Shown: positions 16,819-26,249, counted from the stretch's first letter. The stretch is 64,000 nt of DNA from Alteromonadaceae bacterium XY-R5 (GCA_001660395.1 LXWE01000002.1:1240001-1304000); one strand, 5' to 3'. Notes: a model not told the origin generated them from the sequence alone. Numbers and translations are program-made.

Positions 16819-18012
16819 ATGGAACACTTTATTACGGACAAGCCGTTTATCTACCTACCGGATACGGCCTCAACTTCTACTTCATCAGGTCTGCTGTCTG
16901 GCATGACATTGGCAGTAAAAGACCTGTTTCATATGCAAGGTATCGTCACTACTGCCGGTAATCCGGACTGGCTGATGAGCCACCCTGTTCCCGAACAGAC
17001 CGCATCCAGTGTGCAATGTCTGCTCGATGCTGGTGCGCAATTTGTCGGTAAAACCATTACCGATGAGCTGGCGTATAGTTTGAACGGGCAAAATATCCAT
17101 TACGGTACCCCCATTAACCCGGCCTTTCCAGAGCAGTTACCAGGTGGTTCTTCGAGTGGTTCTGCCATTGCGGTAGTGAAAGGCATGGCGGATATCGGCC
17201 TGGGTACGGATACTGGCGGTTCCATTCGTGTGCCAGCTAGCTATAACGGTTTATATGGTCTGCGTCCTACCCATGGTCGCATCGCCATGGATAACATGGT
17301 GCCCTTAGCCCCTCGCTTTGATACTGTCGGTTGGTTTTGTATTAGCCTGGACAACATGCAAAAAGTGGCTCAATGCCTGTTTGCACAGGTACCGGTTGAA
17401 TTTAGCGGCGCAGATACACGCATTGCCATCGCCGATGGCTTGCTGACGATGTGCGATTATCAGGATCAGGCGGAACGTTGGATCACCACTCATTTGCCTC
17501 AGGCAAGCCGTTTGGGCAATACCATCACAGTAGACGATGCCACCAGGGCCAGCGCTGCCTTCAGAACCTTGCAGGGCCGCGAAATCTGGCAAACCCATGG
17601 TGCCTGGATACGTGAGCAAAAGCCTGTATTTGCGGACGATATTCAGTTGCGTTTTAACTGGTGCAGTGAACTCAGCGATGCAGAACAGCAGCAGGCCGAA
17701 CAAGACGCACACAAGATTACCCAACAACTGGATCAACTTTTGCAAAAGTATGATGCCATTGTGTTACCGACCACGCCTGGTTGCTCGCCGCGTATTCCAC
17801 ATACGCCCGAGCAGGAAGCAGGACTGGCGGATTATCGTAGCCGCCTAATGGGACTAACGGCATTTGCCGGATTAGGCGGCCTACCTCAGTTACACCTTCC
17901 CTTATTTAGCAGTAGCAATGGCCATTATGGTTTATCGCTTCTGGGTAAGGCTGGTAGCGATATGCATTTAATCCAGCTAGCCAAAAGGATACTTGGAGAC
18001 TCTCAAGCATGA
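16819..18012 (+). CDS. Amidase-signature hydrolase of the ureide/oxamate cluster
   Basis: A 397-residue amidase-signature enzyme with the complete Ser-cisSer-Lys triad: K34 (LAVKDLF), S111 (PGGSSSG) and S135 (GTDTGGSIRVP). Shorter than the usual 450-500 residues, mainly in the C-terminal part. In Klebsiella-type hpx clusters an amidase (HpxX) lies next to HpxW and acts around oxamate/ureide nitrogen release; this may be its counterpart, but the substrate is not proven. The stop overlaps the start of the next gene (ATGA at 18009), showing coupling. Confidence 0.85.
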   Translation: MEHFITDKPFIYLPDTASTSTSSGLLSGMTLAVKDLFHMQGIVTTAGNPDWLMSHPVPEQTASSVQCLLDAGAQFVGKTITDELAYSLNGQNIHYGTPINPAFPEQLPGGSSSGSAIAVVKGMADIGLGTDTGGSIRVPASYNGLYGLRPTHGRIAMDNMVPLAPRFDTVGWFCISLDNMQKVAQCLFAQVPVEFSGADTRIAIADGLLTMCDYQDQAERWITTHLPQASRLGNTITVDDATRASAAFRTLQGREIWQTHGAWIREQKPVFADDIQLRFNWCSELSDAEQQQAEQDAHKITQQLDQLLQKYDAIVLPTTPGCSPRIPHTPEQEAGLADYRSRLMGLTAFAGLGGLPQLHLPLFSSSNGHYGLSLLGKAGSDMHLIQLAKRILGDSQA

Positions 18013-19571
18013 TTTCATTTACCGCACCTCACTACGCTGCCTCACAGGTAGGTCAGCATGTGCTTGAACAAGGTGGCACGGCCATCGAAGCTATGGTGGC
18101 CGCAGCGGCCTCTATCGCTGTAGTTTACCCCCATATGAATGGTCTGGGTGGCGATGGTTTTTGGCTCATCAGCGAACCAGGCAAAGCGCCGGTGGGCATT
18201 GATGCCAGCGGCTGTGCTGCGGCGGGTGCCACGTTAGATGCTTACGCTGGCCTTGACGTTATTCCCAGCCGCGGTGGCCAGGCTGCTCTGACCATGGCTG
18301 GCGCAGTAGCCGGCTGGAAAACCGCGCTGTCTATCAGTCATCAGTGGCAGACCGCAATGCCCCTGAGTGCCCTGCTCGCGCCTGCCATTGGTCAGGCCGA
18401 ATGGGGCATTGAAGTTACTGATAGCCTGCGTATGGCCAGTGATAAAACCTTTGATGATTTGTCTGGCCTGGCCAATTTTGAGCAGTTTCTGATCCAGGGT
18501 AAGGCACTCAAAGAAGGCAAAATCCTTAAACTGCCAAAAATTGCCAATACCCTGCGGCATCTGGCGGAAAAGGGCCTGGATGATTTCTATCGCGGTGAAA
18601 TGGCGCAACAATTAGCAGATGATCTGACACAGGCGGGTTCCCCTATCCGATTGGAAGATTTTCACAATTATCACGCCAATATTGTTAAACCTTTGTCAGT
18701 CACCACCAGCACGGCCAAGCTGTATAACCTGCCTGCCCCGACTCAGGGTGTGGCATCTCTGATTATTCTGGCATTGTTTGACCGGGTTCAGCATTTAGGT
18801 AAGACAGAAGCGGATTTTGTGCATTTATTGGTGGAATGTACCAAGCGGGCCTTTATTGTGCGTAATGCCAATGTCGCCGATCCGTGCCGTACGCCCGATC
18901 TTCAGGCCTTCTTAACCGAAGAAGTGTTGGAAGAGATGGCCGCCGGTATTACGTTAGAAAGAGCTCTGCCCTGGCCTCACGCAGCGAAACATGGTGACAC
19001 CATCTGGATGGGTGCCTGTGACAGCGAAGGCCGCATGGTCAGTTACATTCAAAGTCTTTACTGGGAATTTGGCAGCGGTATCGTCTCGCCCCAAACCGGT
19101 ATTGTCTGGAACAACCGCGGCACGTCATTTTCACTGGATGCAAATAATTTAAATGCACTGGCGCCCGGTTTGAAACCTTTTCATACCCTTAACCCCGCAT
19201 TTGCCGAACTGGCCGACGGCCGACGCGTAAGCTACGGCACTATGGGTGGCGAAGGTCAGCCACAAACACAGGCTGCGCTGTTTAGCCGGTATTTCTACCA
19301 GCATTTGCCACTGGCCCATTCAATTGCCAAAGGCCGTTGGTTATTGGGTCGTACCTGGGGTGACCAAAGCCACAATCTCAAAATTGAGCAGGATTTGGCC
19401 AACGTGGTGGCCGATGATCTGATCCAGCGCGGACACGATATCGCAGTCGTCGATGCCTGCAATGAACTGATGGGCCACGCGGGCGCTATTGTCCGCCATC
19501 GTGATGGACATACAGAGGCGGCGACAGATCCGCGTAGTGACGGTAAAGCCTTTAGCGGCAATATTGCCTAA
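18009..19571 (+). CDS. hpxW: Gamma-glutamyltransferase-fold hydrolase, HpxW (oxamate amidohydrolase) type
   Basis: A 520-residue Ntn-hydrolase of the gamma-glutamyltransferase family. The N-terminal block EQGGTAIEAMVAAAASIAVV and GLGGDGFWLI are typical; the self-processing site and nucleophile is probably T331 (HGDTIWMG), followed by the small-subunit block GTMGGEGQPQTQ. There is no signal peptide, so it is cytosolic, unlike periplasmic GGT. The family member HpxW converts oxamate to oxalate and ammonia in ureide catabolism, and the neighbours (aminotransferase, allantoate amidohydrolase) support this role. Translationally coupled to the amidase. Confidence 0.75.
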   Translation: MISFTAPHYAASQVGQHVLEQGGTAIEAMVAAAASIAVVYPHMNGLGGDGFWLISEPGKAPVGIDASGCAAAGATLDAYAGLDVIPSRGGQAALTMAGAVAGWKTALSISHQWQTAMPLSALLAPAIGQAEWGIEVTDSLRMASDKTFDDLSGLANFEQFLIQGKALKEGKILKLPKIANTLRHLAEKGLDDFYRGEMAQQLADDLTQAGSPIRLEDFHNYHANIVKPLSVTTSTAKLYNLPAPTQGVASLIILALFDRVQHLGKTEADFVHLLVECTKRAFIVRNANVADPCRTPDLQAFLTEEVLEEMAAGITLERALPWPHAAKHGDTIWMGACDSEGRMVSYIQSLYWEFGSGIVSPQTGIVWNNRGTSFSLDANNLNALAPGLKPFHTLNPAFAELADGRRVSYGTMGGEGQPQTQAALFSRYFYQHLPLAHSIAKGRWLLGRTWGDQSHNLKIEQDLANVVADDLIQRGHDIAVVDACNELMGHAGAIVRHRDGHTEAATDPRSDGKAFSGNIA

Positions 19572-19607
19572 TTCAACATATTCGTAAGCATAATAAGTAA
19601 AAAATCT

Positions 19608-20429
19608 ATGGACTTAATACTCGAAAACCTACCTACCATTGGTGCGCTGGCAGCCACTGGTGTATTTGCTGGCATTTTGGCTGGTTTGCTTGGCGTGGGT
19701 GGCGGCATCGTAATCGTGCCGGTGTTGTTCTTTTTGTTTCAAAGCTTTGGTGTTTCACCAGAAAGCGCCATGGTGATCGCCACGGCGACCTCGCTGGCCA
19801 CCATCATTCCTACTTCGATCAGCTCTATCCGCTCACACCATAAAAAGGGCAATGTCGATTTTGACTTATTAAAACGCTGGGGCCTGTTTGTGCTCATTGG
19901 TGTGCTCATTGGTAGCACAGTGGTTACCCGCGTTGACGGCACCTGGTTAACTCTGCTGTTTGGCATCATCGCCGGATTGTCCGCATTGAATATGCTGTTT
20001 CGCAGTGGTAAAGCCGCAGTAGTCGATCAACTGCCAGGTATGCCTGGCCAGGCCACTATGGCCACCAGCATCGGCTTCTTCAGTTCCATGATTGGTATCG
20101 GCGGTGGCACTCTGTCGGTACCGATGCTGACCTTTTGTAATTACCCGGCGCACAAAGCCGTAGGTACAGCCGCCGCCATTGGCTTACTGATTTCTCTGCC
20201 TGGCGCGGCAACTATGCTGGCTGCGGGTACTACGCCAGATGATGCACCATTAGGCACGTTTGGTTTAGTTAATTTGATAGGTTTTGTCTGCATTGTACCG
20301 CTGACCGTGCTGTTTGCACCGGTAGGCGCTGCCATCGCAAACAAACTCGATGCCAATATGCTGAAAAAAGTATTCGCTGTGGTACTACTGATCACCAGCG
20401 CGCGCATGCTGGCCCAATTTATTCTTTAA
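19608..20429 (+). CDS. TauE/SafE-family permease
   Basis: A 273-residue membrane protein with about eight transmembrane segments in two repeats, each with a glycine-rich loop (LLGVGGGIVIVPVL near residue 30; IGIGGGTLSVPML near residue 165), the TauE/SafE (DUF81) hallmark. The family moves sulfonates, sulfite or other small organic anions. Set inside the ureide operon, it probably moves an anionic intermediate or product (oxamate, oxalate or a ureide); this is inferred from position only. Confidence 0.88.
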   Translation: MDLILENLPTIGALAATGVFAGILAGLLGVGGGIVIVPVLFFLFQSFGVSPESAMVIATATSLATIIPTSISSIRSHHKKGNVDFDLLKRWGLFVLIGVLIGSTVVTRVDGTWLTLLFGIIAGLSALNMLFRSGKAAVVDQLPGMPGQATMATSIGFFSSMIGIGGGTLSVPMLTFCNYPAHKAVGTAAAIGLLISLPGAATMLAAGTTPDDAPLGTFGLVNLIGFVCIVPLTVLFAPVGAAIANKLDANMLKKVFAVVLLITSARMLAQFIL

Positions 20430-20439
20430 GGAGACAACC

Positions 20440-21687
20440 ATGACTTACTCCCCTGCTACGTTTTCTGCACCGCGTTTGTCTCCGCCACCGCGTCTGCTGA
20501 TGGGCCCTGGCCCTATTAACTGTTATCCGCGTGTGCTGGCCGCCATGTCAAATCAGCTGATTGGCCAGTACGATCCTGTGATGACAGGCTACATGAACGA
20601 AGTCATGGCCTTGTATCGTCAGGTATTTAACACCCAGAACAAACAAACCCTGTTAATTGACGGTACTTCCAGAGCCGGTATCGAAGCGGTGTTGATCTCC
20701 TGTATCGAGCCAGGCGATAAAGTGCTGGTGCCAGTATTTGGCCGTTTTGGTCATTTGCTTAAGGAAATTGCTGAACGTGCCGGTGCCGATGTGCACACCA
20801 TCGAAGTGGAATGGGGCGAAGTCTTTACCCCTGAACAAATCGAAGAAGCCATAAAACGCGTGCGTCCAAAAGTGCTGGCGGTCGTTCAGGGGGATACATC
20901 CACCACTATGCTACAGCCACTTGAGCATTTGGGTGAAATTTGCCGCCGTTACGATGTACTGTTTTATTCCGATGCCACCGCATCTATTGGTGGAAATGCC
21001 TTTGAAACTGACGTCTGGCAGTTAGATGCGGTATCTGTAGGCCTACAAAAATGTTTGGGCGGGCCTTCTGGCAGTGCACCTATCACTCTGAGCGACCGTT
21101 ATGTCGAGGTAGTGCGCAAGCGTCATCACGTAGAAGCCGGCATTCGAACCGACCAGCACACTGAAGGCAAAGGCTCTCGTATTGGCTCTAACTACTTTGA
21201 TATCCCGATGATCCTGGATTACTGGGGTGAAGAACGCCTGAATCATCATACCGAAGCTACCTCTATGCTTTACTGCGCCCGCGAGTGTGCCATTAACCTG
21301 CTGGAAGAAGGGCAGGAAAATGTGATTGCCCGCCACAAGTTACATGGCGATGCGATGCTGGCAGGCATTCAAGGTTTAAATCTGCAGCCTTTTGGCGACC
21401 TAAAACACAAGATGCACAACGTGGTCGGTGTTTACATTCCTGAAGGCGTGCACGGCGATGCTCTGCGCGGCCAGATGCTGAACGATTTTAATATCGAAAT
21501 CGGTACCAGTTTCGGTCCACTGCACGGCAAAATTTGGCGTATCGGCACCATGGGCTACAACGCCCGTAAAGATGCGGTGCTACATACACTTCAATCGCTG
21601 GAAACCTTGCTGCGCCGTGCGGGTCATAAGCTATCACCCGGCGAAGGGGTGGATGCAGCCCTCGCCCACTATGCCAGTCAGGCATAA
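20440..21687 (+). CDS. hpxJ: (S)-ureidoglycine-glyoxylate aminotransferase
   Basis: A 415-residue class V PLP-dependent aminotransferase. N-terminal GPGPIN, PLP-phosphate region DGTSRAGIEAVL, D178 in YSDATASIGG and Schiff-base lysine K204 (VGLQKCLGGPSG) are all present. The close likeness to PucG/HpxJ (rather than to serine-glyoxylate aminotransferase) and the adjacent allantoate amidohydrolase point to transamination of ureidoglycine with glyoxylate, giving oxalurate and glycine. TAAGGAG lies just before the ATG. The reaction product leads naturally to oxamate, the HpxW substrate. Confidence 0.85.
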   Translation: MTYSPATFSAPRLSPPPRLLMGPGPINCYPRVLAAMSNQLIGQYDPVMTGYMNEVMALYRQVFNTQNKQTLLIDGTSRAGIEAVLISCIEPGDKVLVPVFGRFGHLLKEIAERAGADVHTIEVEWGEVFTPEQIEEAIKRVRPKVLAVVQGDTSTTMLQPLEHLGEICRRYDVLFYSDATASIGGNAFETDVWQLDAVSVGLQKCLGGPSGSAPITLSDRYVEVVRKRHHVEAGIRTDQHTEGKGSRIGSNYFDIPMILDYWGEERLNHHTEATSMLYCARECAINLLEEGQENVIARHKLHGDAMLAGIQGLNLQPFGDLKHKMHNVVGVYIPEGVHGDALRGQMLNDFNIEIGTSFGPLHGKIWRIGTMGYNARKDAVLHTLQSLETLLRRAGHKLSPGEGVDAALAHYASQA

Positions 21688-21700
21688 GGGAGGCTGCTTA

Positions 21701-22936
21701 ATGATCCCTTTTCTTGATTATGCCCAGCAGATTTACGACAGATGCCAGCAGCTTGCGACCTATTCACAAGACCCCAATTGTGTAGACCGACGCTATCTGA
21801 CCGCTGAACACAAAGCAGCAAACCAGTGTATGGCCAAATGGATGCAGGAAGCGGGTATGGATACCTGGCAGGATGATGCGGGCAATCAATGGGGTCGTTA
21901 CCCAAGTGCTAACCCAGACGCGTCCAGCTTAATTATTGGTAGTCATTTAGATACTGTGCCGAATGCCGGAAAATATGACGGCATTTTAGGTGTGGTGTTA
22001 CCGGTTACCCTGATGCAATTATTTAAGCAACAGGGCCAGACCTTCCCGTTTCATATAGATATTGTCGGATTCGGTGACGAAGAAGGTACCCGTTTCGGCA
22101 CAACCCTGTTAGGCAGCTGTGCCGTCGCAGGCAGCTGGCAGGCCAGATGGGCCGCGCTATGCGATGAAAACGGTATTAGTCTGGCCAAGGCGATTAGTGA
22201 TTTTGGTGGCGACATCAATCGTATCGACAGAGCCAGTCGCGCTGACGACAGACTATTGGGTTATCTGGAAATCCATATTGAACAAGGCCCGGTACTAGAG
22301 GCCAACAAGCTGCCTGTCGGCATAGTCACTGCCATTGCCGGTGCCAAGCGCTTTGCCATTCAGGTTACCGGCCATGCGGGACACGCAGGTACTGTGCCCA
22401 TGAGCATGCGTCAGGATGCACTGTCAGCAGCGGCAGAAATGCTACTGGCCATTGAGGCCCTGGCCAGCGAAAACGGCATAGTCGCCACCGTAGGCAAAAT
22501 CACCGCCCGCCCTGGCGCAGTGAACGTGATCCCTGGCTTTGTCGAATTCAGCCTGGATATCCGCAGTGAAGATGATGCCCTGCGCGATAGCACGCTAACG
22601 CTCATTCAAACACAATTAGGGGCGATTGCTGAAAAACGCCATTGCCAGATTAGCTGGCAAAGTACTCATGCGGCAGATGCAGTATTGTGTGATAAAACTA
22701 TGCAGGCTGGGCTGGAACAGGCCATTCGTAAAGCTGAACTTGAACCCTTCTATTTGCCTTCAGGTGCGGGTCATGATGCCATGGCAATCGCCCCTATTTG
22801 TCCGGTTGCCATGCTATTTACTCGCTGTGAACGCGGAATCAGTCATCATCCGGCAGAAGCCATTGACGTTGCCGATGTGGAGCATTCTCTCAAGGTGATT
22901 TACCACTACCTGACAGACCTAAACCTCACTCATTAA
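21701..22936 (+). CDS. allC: Allantoate amidohydrolase (M20/carbamoylase family)
   Basis: A 411-residue Zn/Mn-dependent amidohydrolase of the hydantoinase/carbamoylase group of M20 peptidases. Metal ligands: H82 and D93 (GSHLDTVPNAGKYDG), E127/E128 (GFGDEEGTRF), a His in YLEIHIEQGP, and a C-terminal His (RGISHHPAE). It would release ammonia and CO2 from allantoate to give ureidoglycine, the substrate of the upstream aminotransferase. The ATG at 21701 follows AAGGGAGG; the longer frame from 21572 lies in the previous gene. Last gene of the operon; its stop is in the stem of a terminator. Confidence 0.88.
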   Translation: MIPFLDYAQQIYDRCQQLATYSQDPNCVDRRYLTAEHKAANQCMAKWMQEAGMDTWQDDAGNQWGRYPSANPDASSLIIGSHLDTVPNAGKYDGILGVVLPVTLMQLFKQQGQTFPFHIDIVGFGDEEGTRFGTTLLGSCAVAGSWQARWAALCDENGISLAKAISDFGGDINRIDRASRADDRLLGYLEIHIEQGPVLEANKLPVGIVTAIAGAKRFAIQVTGHAGHAGTVPMSMRQDALSAAAEMLLAIEALASENGIVATVGKITARPGAVNVIPGFVEFSLDIRSEDDALRDSTLTLIQTQLGAIAEKRHCQISWQSTHAADAVLCDKTMQAGLEQAIRKAELEPFYLPSGAGHDAMAIAPICPVAMLFTRCERGISHHPAEAIDVADVEHSLKVIYHYLTDLNLTH

Positions 22937-22963
22937 AACAGGGCCTCGCGCCCTGTTTTAACA
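22933..22963. terminator. Bidirectional intrinsic terminator between allC and sseA
   Basis: Perfect 11-bp stem (22933-22943 with 22951-22961), seven-base loop, T-run on the right and A-run on the left. Serves the ureide operon (+) and the convergent sulfurtransferase gene (-). Confidence 0.88.
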
Positions 22964-22975
22964 CGTTCTAAACGC

Positions 22976-23881
22976 TTAGCGTCCTGTTTCTATCATCAGA
23001 TGGGGATCACTTCCCCATTCAGCCCAGGACCCATCATATACAGACAGCTGCCGATAGCCACATTCATAGGCCGCCAGAGCTAAAATACAGGCGGTTACAC
23101 CGGAACCACAGCTAAATACCATGGACGTTGTTTGACTGGCCGCCAGCGTTGAAAAATACGCCTGCAACTCAGACTTGTTCTTGTACGCGCCTTCACTGAG
23201 TAATTCAGTAAACGGCAGGTTTTTCGAACTGGGGATATGGCCTTTGCGTAACCCCGGACGCGGTTCGTCGACGTCACCATAAAAGCGTGCCTGAGCGCGC
23301 GCATCTAAAATCAAAGGTGGATGTTCTTCAAAATGATCGACGTGCTTGGGAGGCTGACAATGCAGGTGACACCAGGCTTGCATCTGAGTTAGCTCCGCGA
23401 GCCATTGCTGCTGAAAATTCACGCAGAAATCGCCTGGTTCAGACGGTGAACTCAGACATGACTGCAATTCCCCCCCACTCTTCTGCCAGGCCGGTAAGCC
23501 GCCATTTAGCACAAAGACCTGCTCATGCCCCATGGCTTTAAACATCCACCATACCCTGGGCGATGAAAAAATCCCTTTGTTGTCATACACCACCACAATA
23601 CTGTTCTGATGAATACCTAAGGCTCTGGCCTTTTGCTCAAACGCATGGGGTGAGGGCAAGGTGTGGGGTAACGGGCTGTCCAGATCACAAAAATCGTCTT
23701 CAAAATCAAACCAGCGAGCACCCGGTAAATAACCGCTGGGAGCGTCTTCAGGCTTTCCGCTGACAATGTCCTTCATACTGGTCATCAGGATCACCAGTCT
23801 TGGCAAGACCATCATACTTCGCAATTCTGACGAATTAATCAGGGCATGATCCACATCCGGTGCATTGAGCTTATTCGACAT
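22976..23881 (-). CDS. sseA: 3-mercaptopyruvate sulfurtransferase (double rhodanese)
   Basis: A 301-residue protein with two rhodanese domains (about 10-145, inactive, and 165-295, active). The active cysteine is C258 in the loop CGSGVTA, the form found in 3-mercaptopyruvate sulfurtransferases rather than thiosulfate rhodaneses. It transfers sulfur from 3-mercaptopyruvate to thiols or cyanide in the cytosol. Monocistronic, convergent to the ureide operon. Confidence 0.9.
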   Translation of the reverse strand: MSNKLNAPDVDHALINSSELRSMMVLPRLVILMTSMKDIVSGKPEDAPSGYLPGARWFDFEDDFCDLDSPLPHTLPSPHAFEQKARALGIHQNSIVVVYDNKGIFSSPRVWWMFKAMGHEQVFVLNGGLPAWQKSGGELQSCLSSPSEPGDFCVNFQQQWLAELTQMQAWCHLHCQPPKHVDHFEEHPPLILDARAQARFYGDVDEPRPGLRKGHIPSSKNLPFTELLSEGAYKNKSELQAYFSTLAASQTTSMVFSCGSGVTACILALAAYECGYRQLSVYDGSWAEWGSDPHLMIETGR

Positions 23882-24019
23882 ATTATTTTCCCCTTTTTAT
23901 AGGTATTTTTGCACCGAAATACGGAAAGGCAATAGGCGAAAATGGATATGGATCAACTTTTGTGTCGCCTCTGACTAGCGACACTTTTTTAATGATGTGA
24001 CAGAGGGCAACAATGGGCC

Positions 24020-24433
24020 TCAGGCAAGTATGTGGGCTTCCACGTACTGTTTAAAATTATCTAAAATAGCTTGCCAGCCTTGCTGCTGTTGTTCCGGGCT
24101 ATGTTCGGTTTCAGCATCAAAGGTGACTTTCACCTGCACCCCCTCAAGGGTGTCACTAAACTCCACACGAACATGACGATCCGCAAACTGATATTCAAGG
24201 CGTAACGGCTCAACAATCTCGGTAAAGGTCCCGGCGAAATCAAAACCTGCGCTGCCATCTTTGGCTTCCATTCGGTAACAGAAGTTGCCCCCTACACGCA
24301 GATCGCTGGTTGCTTTTGGGGTATGCCAATCGCCTGATGCCGCATTCCAGGCTTTAATCGCATCTGGATCAGTATAAAAATGCCAAACGTCGTCAATATG
24401 CGCATGTACTTGGGTTTGCACAGTGATTTTCAT
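24020..24433 (-). CDS. SRPBCC/AHSA1-domain protein
   Basis: A 137-residue START-like protein (Aha1-type): KITVQTQVHAHIDDVWHFYT, DPDAIKAWNAASGDWHTPKA, then strands with DFAGTFTEIVEPLRLEYQF and a C-terminal helix GWQAILDNFKQYVE. It has a hydrophobic cavity fold for binding a small ligand; no function is assigned. The second ATG, at 24433, is preceded by GGAGAATAAA and is preferred to the one at 24445. Single gene, divergent from the PLP enzyme. Confidence 0.87.
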   Translation of the reverse strand: MKITVQTQVHAHIDDVWHFYTDPDAIKAWNAASGDWHTPKATSDLRVGGNFCYRMEAKDGSAGFDFAGTFTEIVEPLRLEYQFADRHVRVEFSDTLEGVQVKVTFDAETEHSPEQQQQGWQAILDNFKQYVEAHILA

Positions 24434-24526
24434 TTTATTCTCCATCTTTGAATATCAAAGGCCCGTTCAGATAAATAGGTAACGTTTTGACCAGGCCCAC
24501 CCGCCTAAAAAACGTAGCTCAAAGTT

Positions 24527-24538
24527 TGACGTACGTCA
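24527..24538. promoter_or_regulatory. Candidate operator palindrome TGACGTACGTCA
   Basis: A perfect 12-bp palindrome in the 215-base gap between the divergent SRPBCC gene and the PLP-enzyme gene. The protein that would bind it is not identifiable from the window. It may control either gene or both. Confidence 0.35.
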
Positions 24539-24648
24539 GGAAAATTTCGCGAGATAAACACTCGCTCTGAATCAGCCATGGGCAAACGAATTAAGTTTTG
24601 ATATAAGTTATTCCCACAAGAAATAAAATCAAAGGACTACGCCCTCTC

Positions 24649-25731
24649 ATGCCACAGTGTCTGGATCGTCAATGGCTTGCTGATGCCATTACCCGTATCA
24701 ATGCCGATTTTAATCGTTCTTCTGATACCCACTTATTGCCTTTTCCTTGTCCAGGCACACCTGGCGTGCAGTTATATCTCAAGGATGAATCCACCCATCC
24801 TACCGGCAGCCTAAAACATCGACTGGCGCGCTCATTATTTTTATACGGTTTGTGTAATGGCCTGATTGGCCCGGATACCCCCATTATCGAGTCATCGTCT
24901 GGCTCAACCGCCATCTCAGAAGCCTACTTTGCCCGCTTACTTGGCCTGCGCTTTATTGCCGTTGTACCTGCCAGTACTGCTCAGGAAAAGCTTCGTCAAA
25001 TTGAATTTTATGGTGGCGAATGTATGAAAGTGGCGCCCAAAGATATCTATACCACCGCACAAACTCTGGCAGCAGATCTTAATGGTCACTATATGGATCA
25101 GTTTACTTACGCTGAGCGGGCAACAGACTGGCGTGGCAATAACAACATTGCCGAAAGCATGTTTGCACAAATGGCTTTAGAGCCTCATCCACATCCGCGA
25201 TGGGTGGTGGTCAGCGCGGGCACTGGTGGTACCTCAGCGACCTTAGGTCGCTATATTCGTTACCATCCGCACTTACACTTACAAACGAGACTGGCTGTTG
25301 CTGACCCCGACAACTCGGTGTTTTACGATTATTTCCATCACCGAGACGCCAGCATGACCCTGCCGACAGGTTCGCGAATAGAAGGGATTGGCAGACCTCG
25401 CGTCGAACCTTCCTTTCAGCCCAATGTGATAGATCGCATGCTCAAAATATCCGATGCAGCCAGCATTGCGACCTTACACTGGCTGGAAAAAAAGCTGGGG
25501 CGTAAATGTGGTGGCTCAACCGGGACCAACGTCTTCGCGGCTCTGCAGTTGATGTCCGAAATGCATCAACGCGGCGAACAAGGCAGTGTCGTCACTATGA
25601 TTTGCGACAGTGGTGAGCGTTATTTAGGTACCTACTATGATCATGCCTGGCTGGCGCAGCAACAGTTAGATATTGCTCCCTACCAGGAAAAGCTTTGTCA
25701 TTTCTGGCAATCGGGTCTGCTTGACGCCTGA
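24649..25731 (+). CDS. PLP-dependent cysteine synthase-like enzyme (Cds1-type desulfhydrase)
   Basis: A 360-residue fold-type II PLP enzyme. Schiff-base lysine K56 (PTGSLKHRLA), a modified substrate loop ESSSGSTAISEAYFA in place of the usual TSGNTG, phosphate loop SAGTGGTSATLGRY, and C-terminal GGSTGTNVFAAL with CDSGERYLGTYYD. This pattern matches the PLP-dependent cysteine synthase family that includes mycobacterial Cds1, an L-cysteine desulfhydrase. Probably releases sulfide from cysteine. Its neighbour sseA also handles cysteine-derived sulfur, so the region may be a small cysteine sulfur set. Stand-alone. Confidence 0.78.
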   Translation: MPQCLDRQWLADAITRINADFNRSSDTHLLPFPCPGTPGVQLYLKDESTHPTGSLKHRLARSLFLYGLCNGLIGPDTPIIESSSGSTAISEAYFARLLGLRFIAVVPASTAQEKLRQIEFYGGECMKVAPKDIYTTAQTLAADLNGHYMDQFTYAERATDWRGNNNIAESMFAQMALEPHPHPRWVVVSAGTGGTSATLGRYIRYHPHLHLQTRLAVADPDNSVFYDYFHHRDASMTLPTGSRIEGIGRPRVEPSFQPNVIDRMLKISDAASIATLHWLEKKLGRKCGGSTGTNVFAALQLMSEMHQRGEQGSVVTMICDSGERYLGTYYDHAWLAQQQLDIAPYQEKLCHFWQSGLLDA

Positions 25732-25746
25732 TAGTATCGTAACTGG

Positions 25747-25998
25747 CTACTTATCGTTATCTTTCAACCATTCATTAAGTAGCCTAATCTGACCACATTT
25801 ATATGCCGCCAAGGTGATACGCAACGCGTTAGACAAAATCTCACTGTCCGTCCATTTGGTTTTATCTGCCAGTTCCTGATAGCAAGCCTGGGCCTGGGGA
25901 GTAATATATCCCCGCACCATTTTGCGCCCTTTATCTCGCTGGCGTTCACGAAATCGACGTTGCTTTTCCGCATTAGCATTGATTTTTTTCGTTTCCAT
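25747..25998 (-). CDS. Small basic protein, probable ribbon-helix-helix fold
   Basis: An 83-residue protein: a very basic N-terminus (EKQRRFRERQRDKGRKMVRGYI) leading into a strand and two helices (TPQAQACYQELADKTKWTDSEILSNALRI), which looks like a ribbon-helix-helix DNA-binding unit or the antitoxin half of a toxin pair. No toxin gene lies beside it. GAGGTG occurs about 11 bases before the ATG. It converges closely on the PLP enzyme (15 bases). Confidence 0.65.
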   Translation of the reverse strand: METKKINANAEKQRRFRERQRDKGRKMVRGYITPQAQACYQELADKTKWTDSEILSNALRITLAAYKCGQIRLLNEWLKDNDK

Positions 25999-26249
25999 TT
26001 GGATTCATTCACCTCACTTCCATTGCTCCATCATACCAAAAATTAACCATTAGTCAGTTGGCTTATCCAAAATCAGCTAATGCCCAATTTCCGTCACCCT
26101 CACAAAGGTAATTGTCGCCATAAATTGGCTGTGACATTCACTCAACGCAGGGGAGAAACACTCTATCCTGACAACTCAATACGTACCCGATTCTTCCCAC
26201 CTGTTTTTCATAACTATGCTATACCTAATGAAAATTTACTCGTGGATAA

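Noticed and set aside
25764-26012. Alternative frame with a GAGGTGA-ATG start over the RHH-like gene.
   Set aside because: The protein is Cys/Arg/Trp-rich without pattern, while the other frame gives a coherent basic RHH-like protein.
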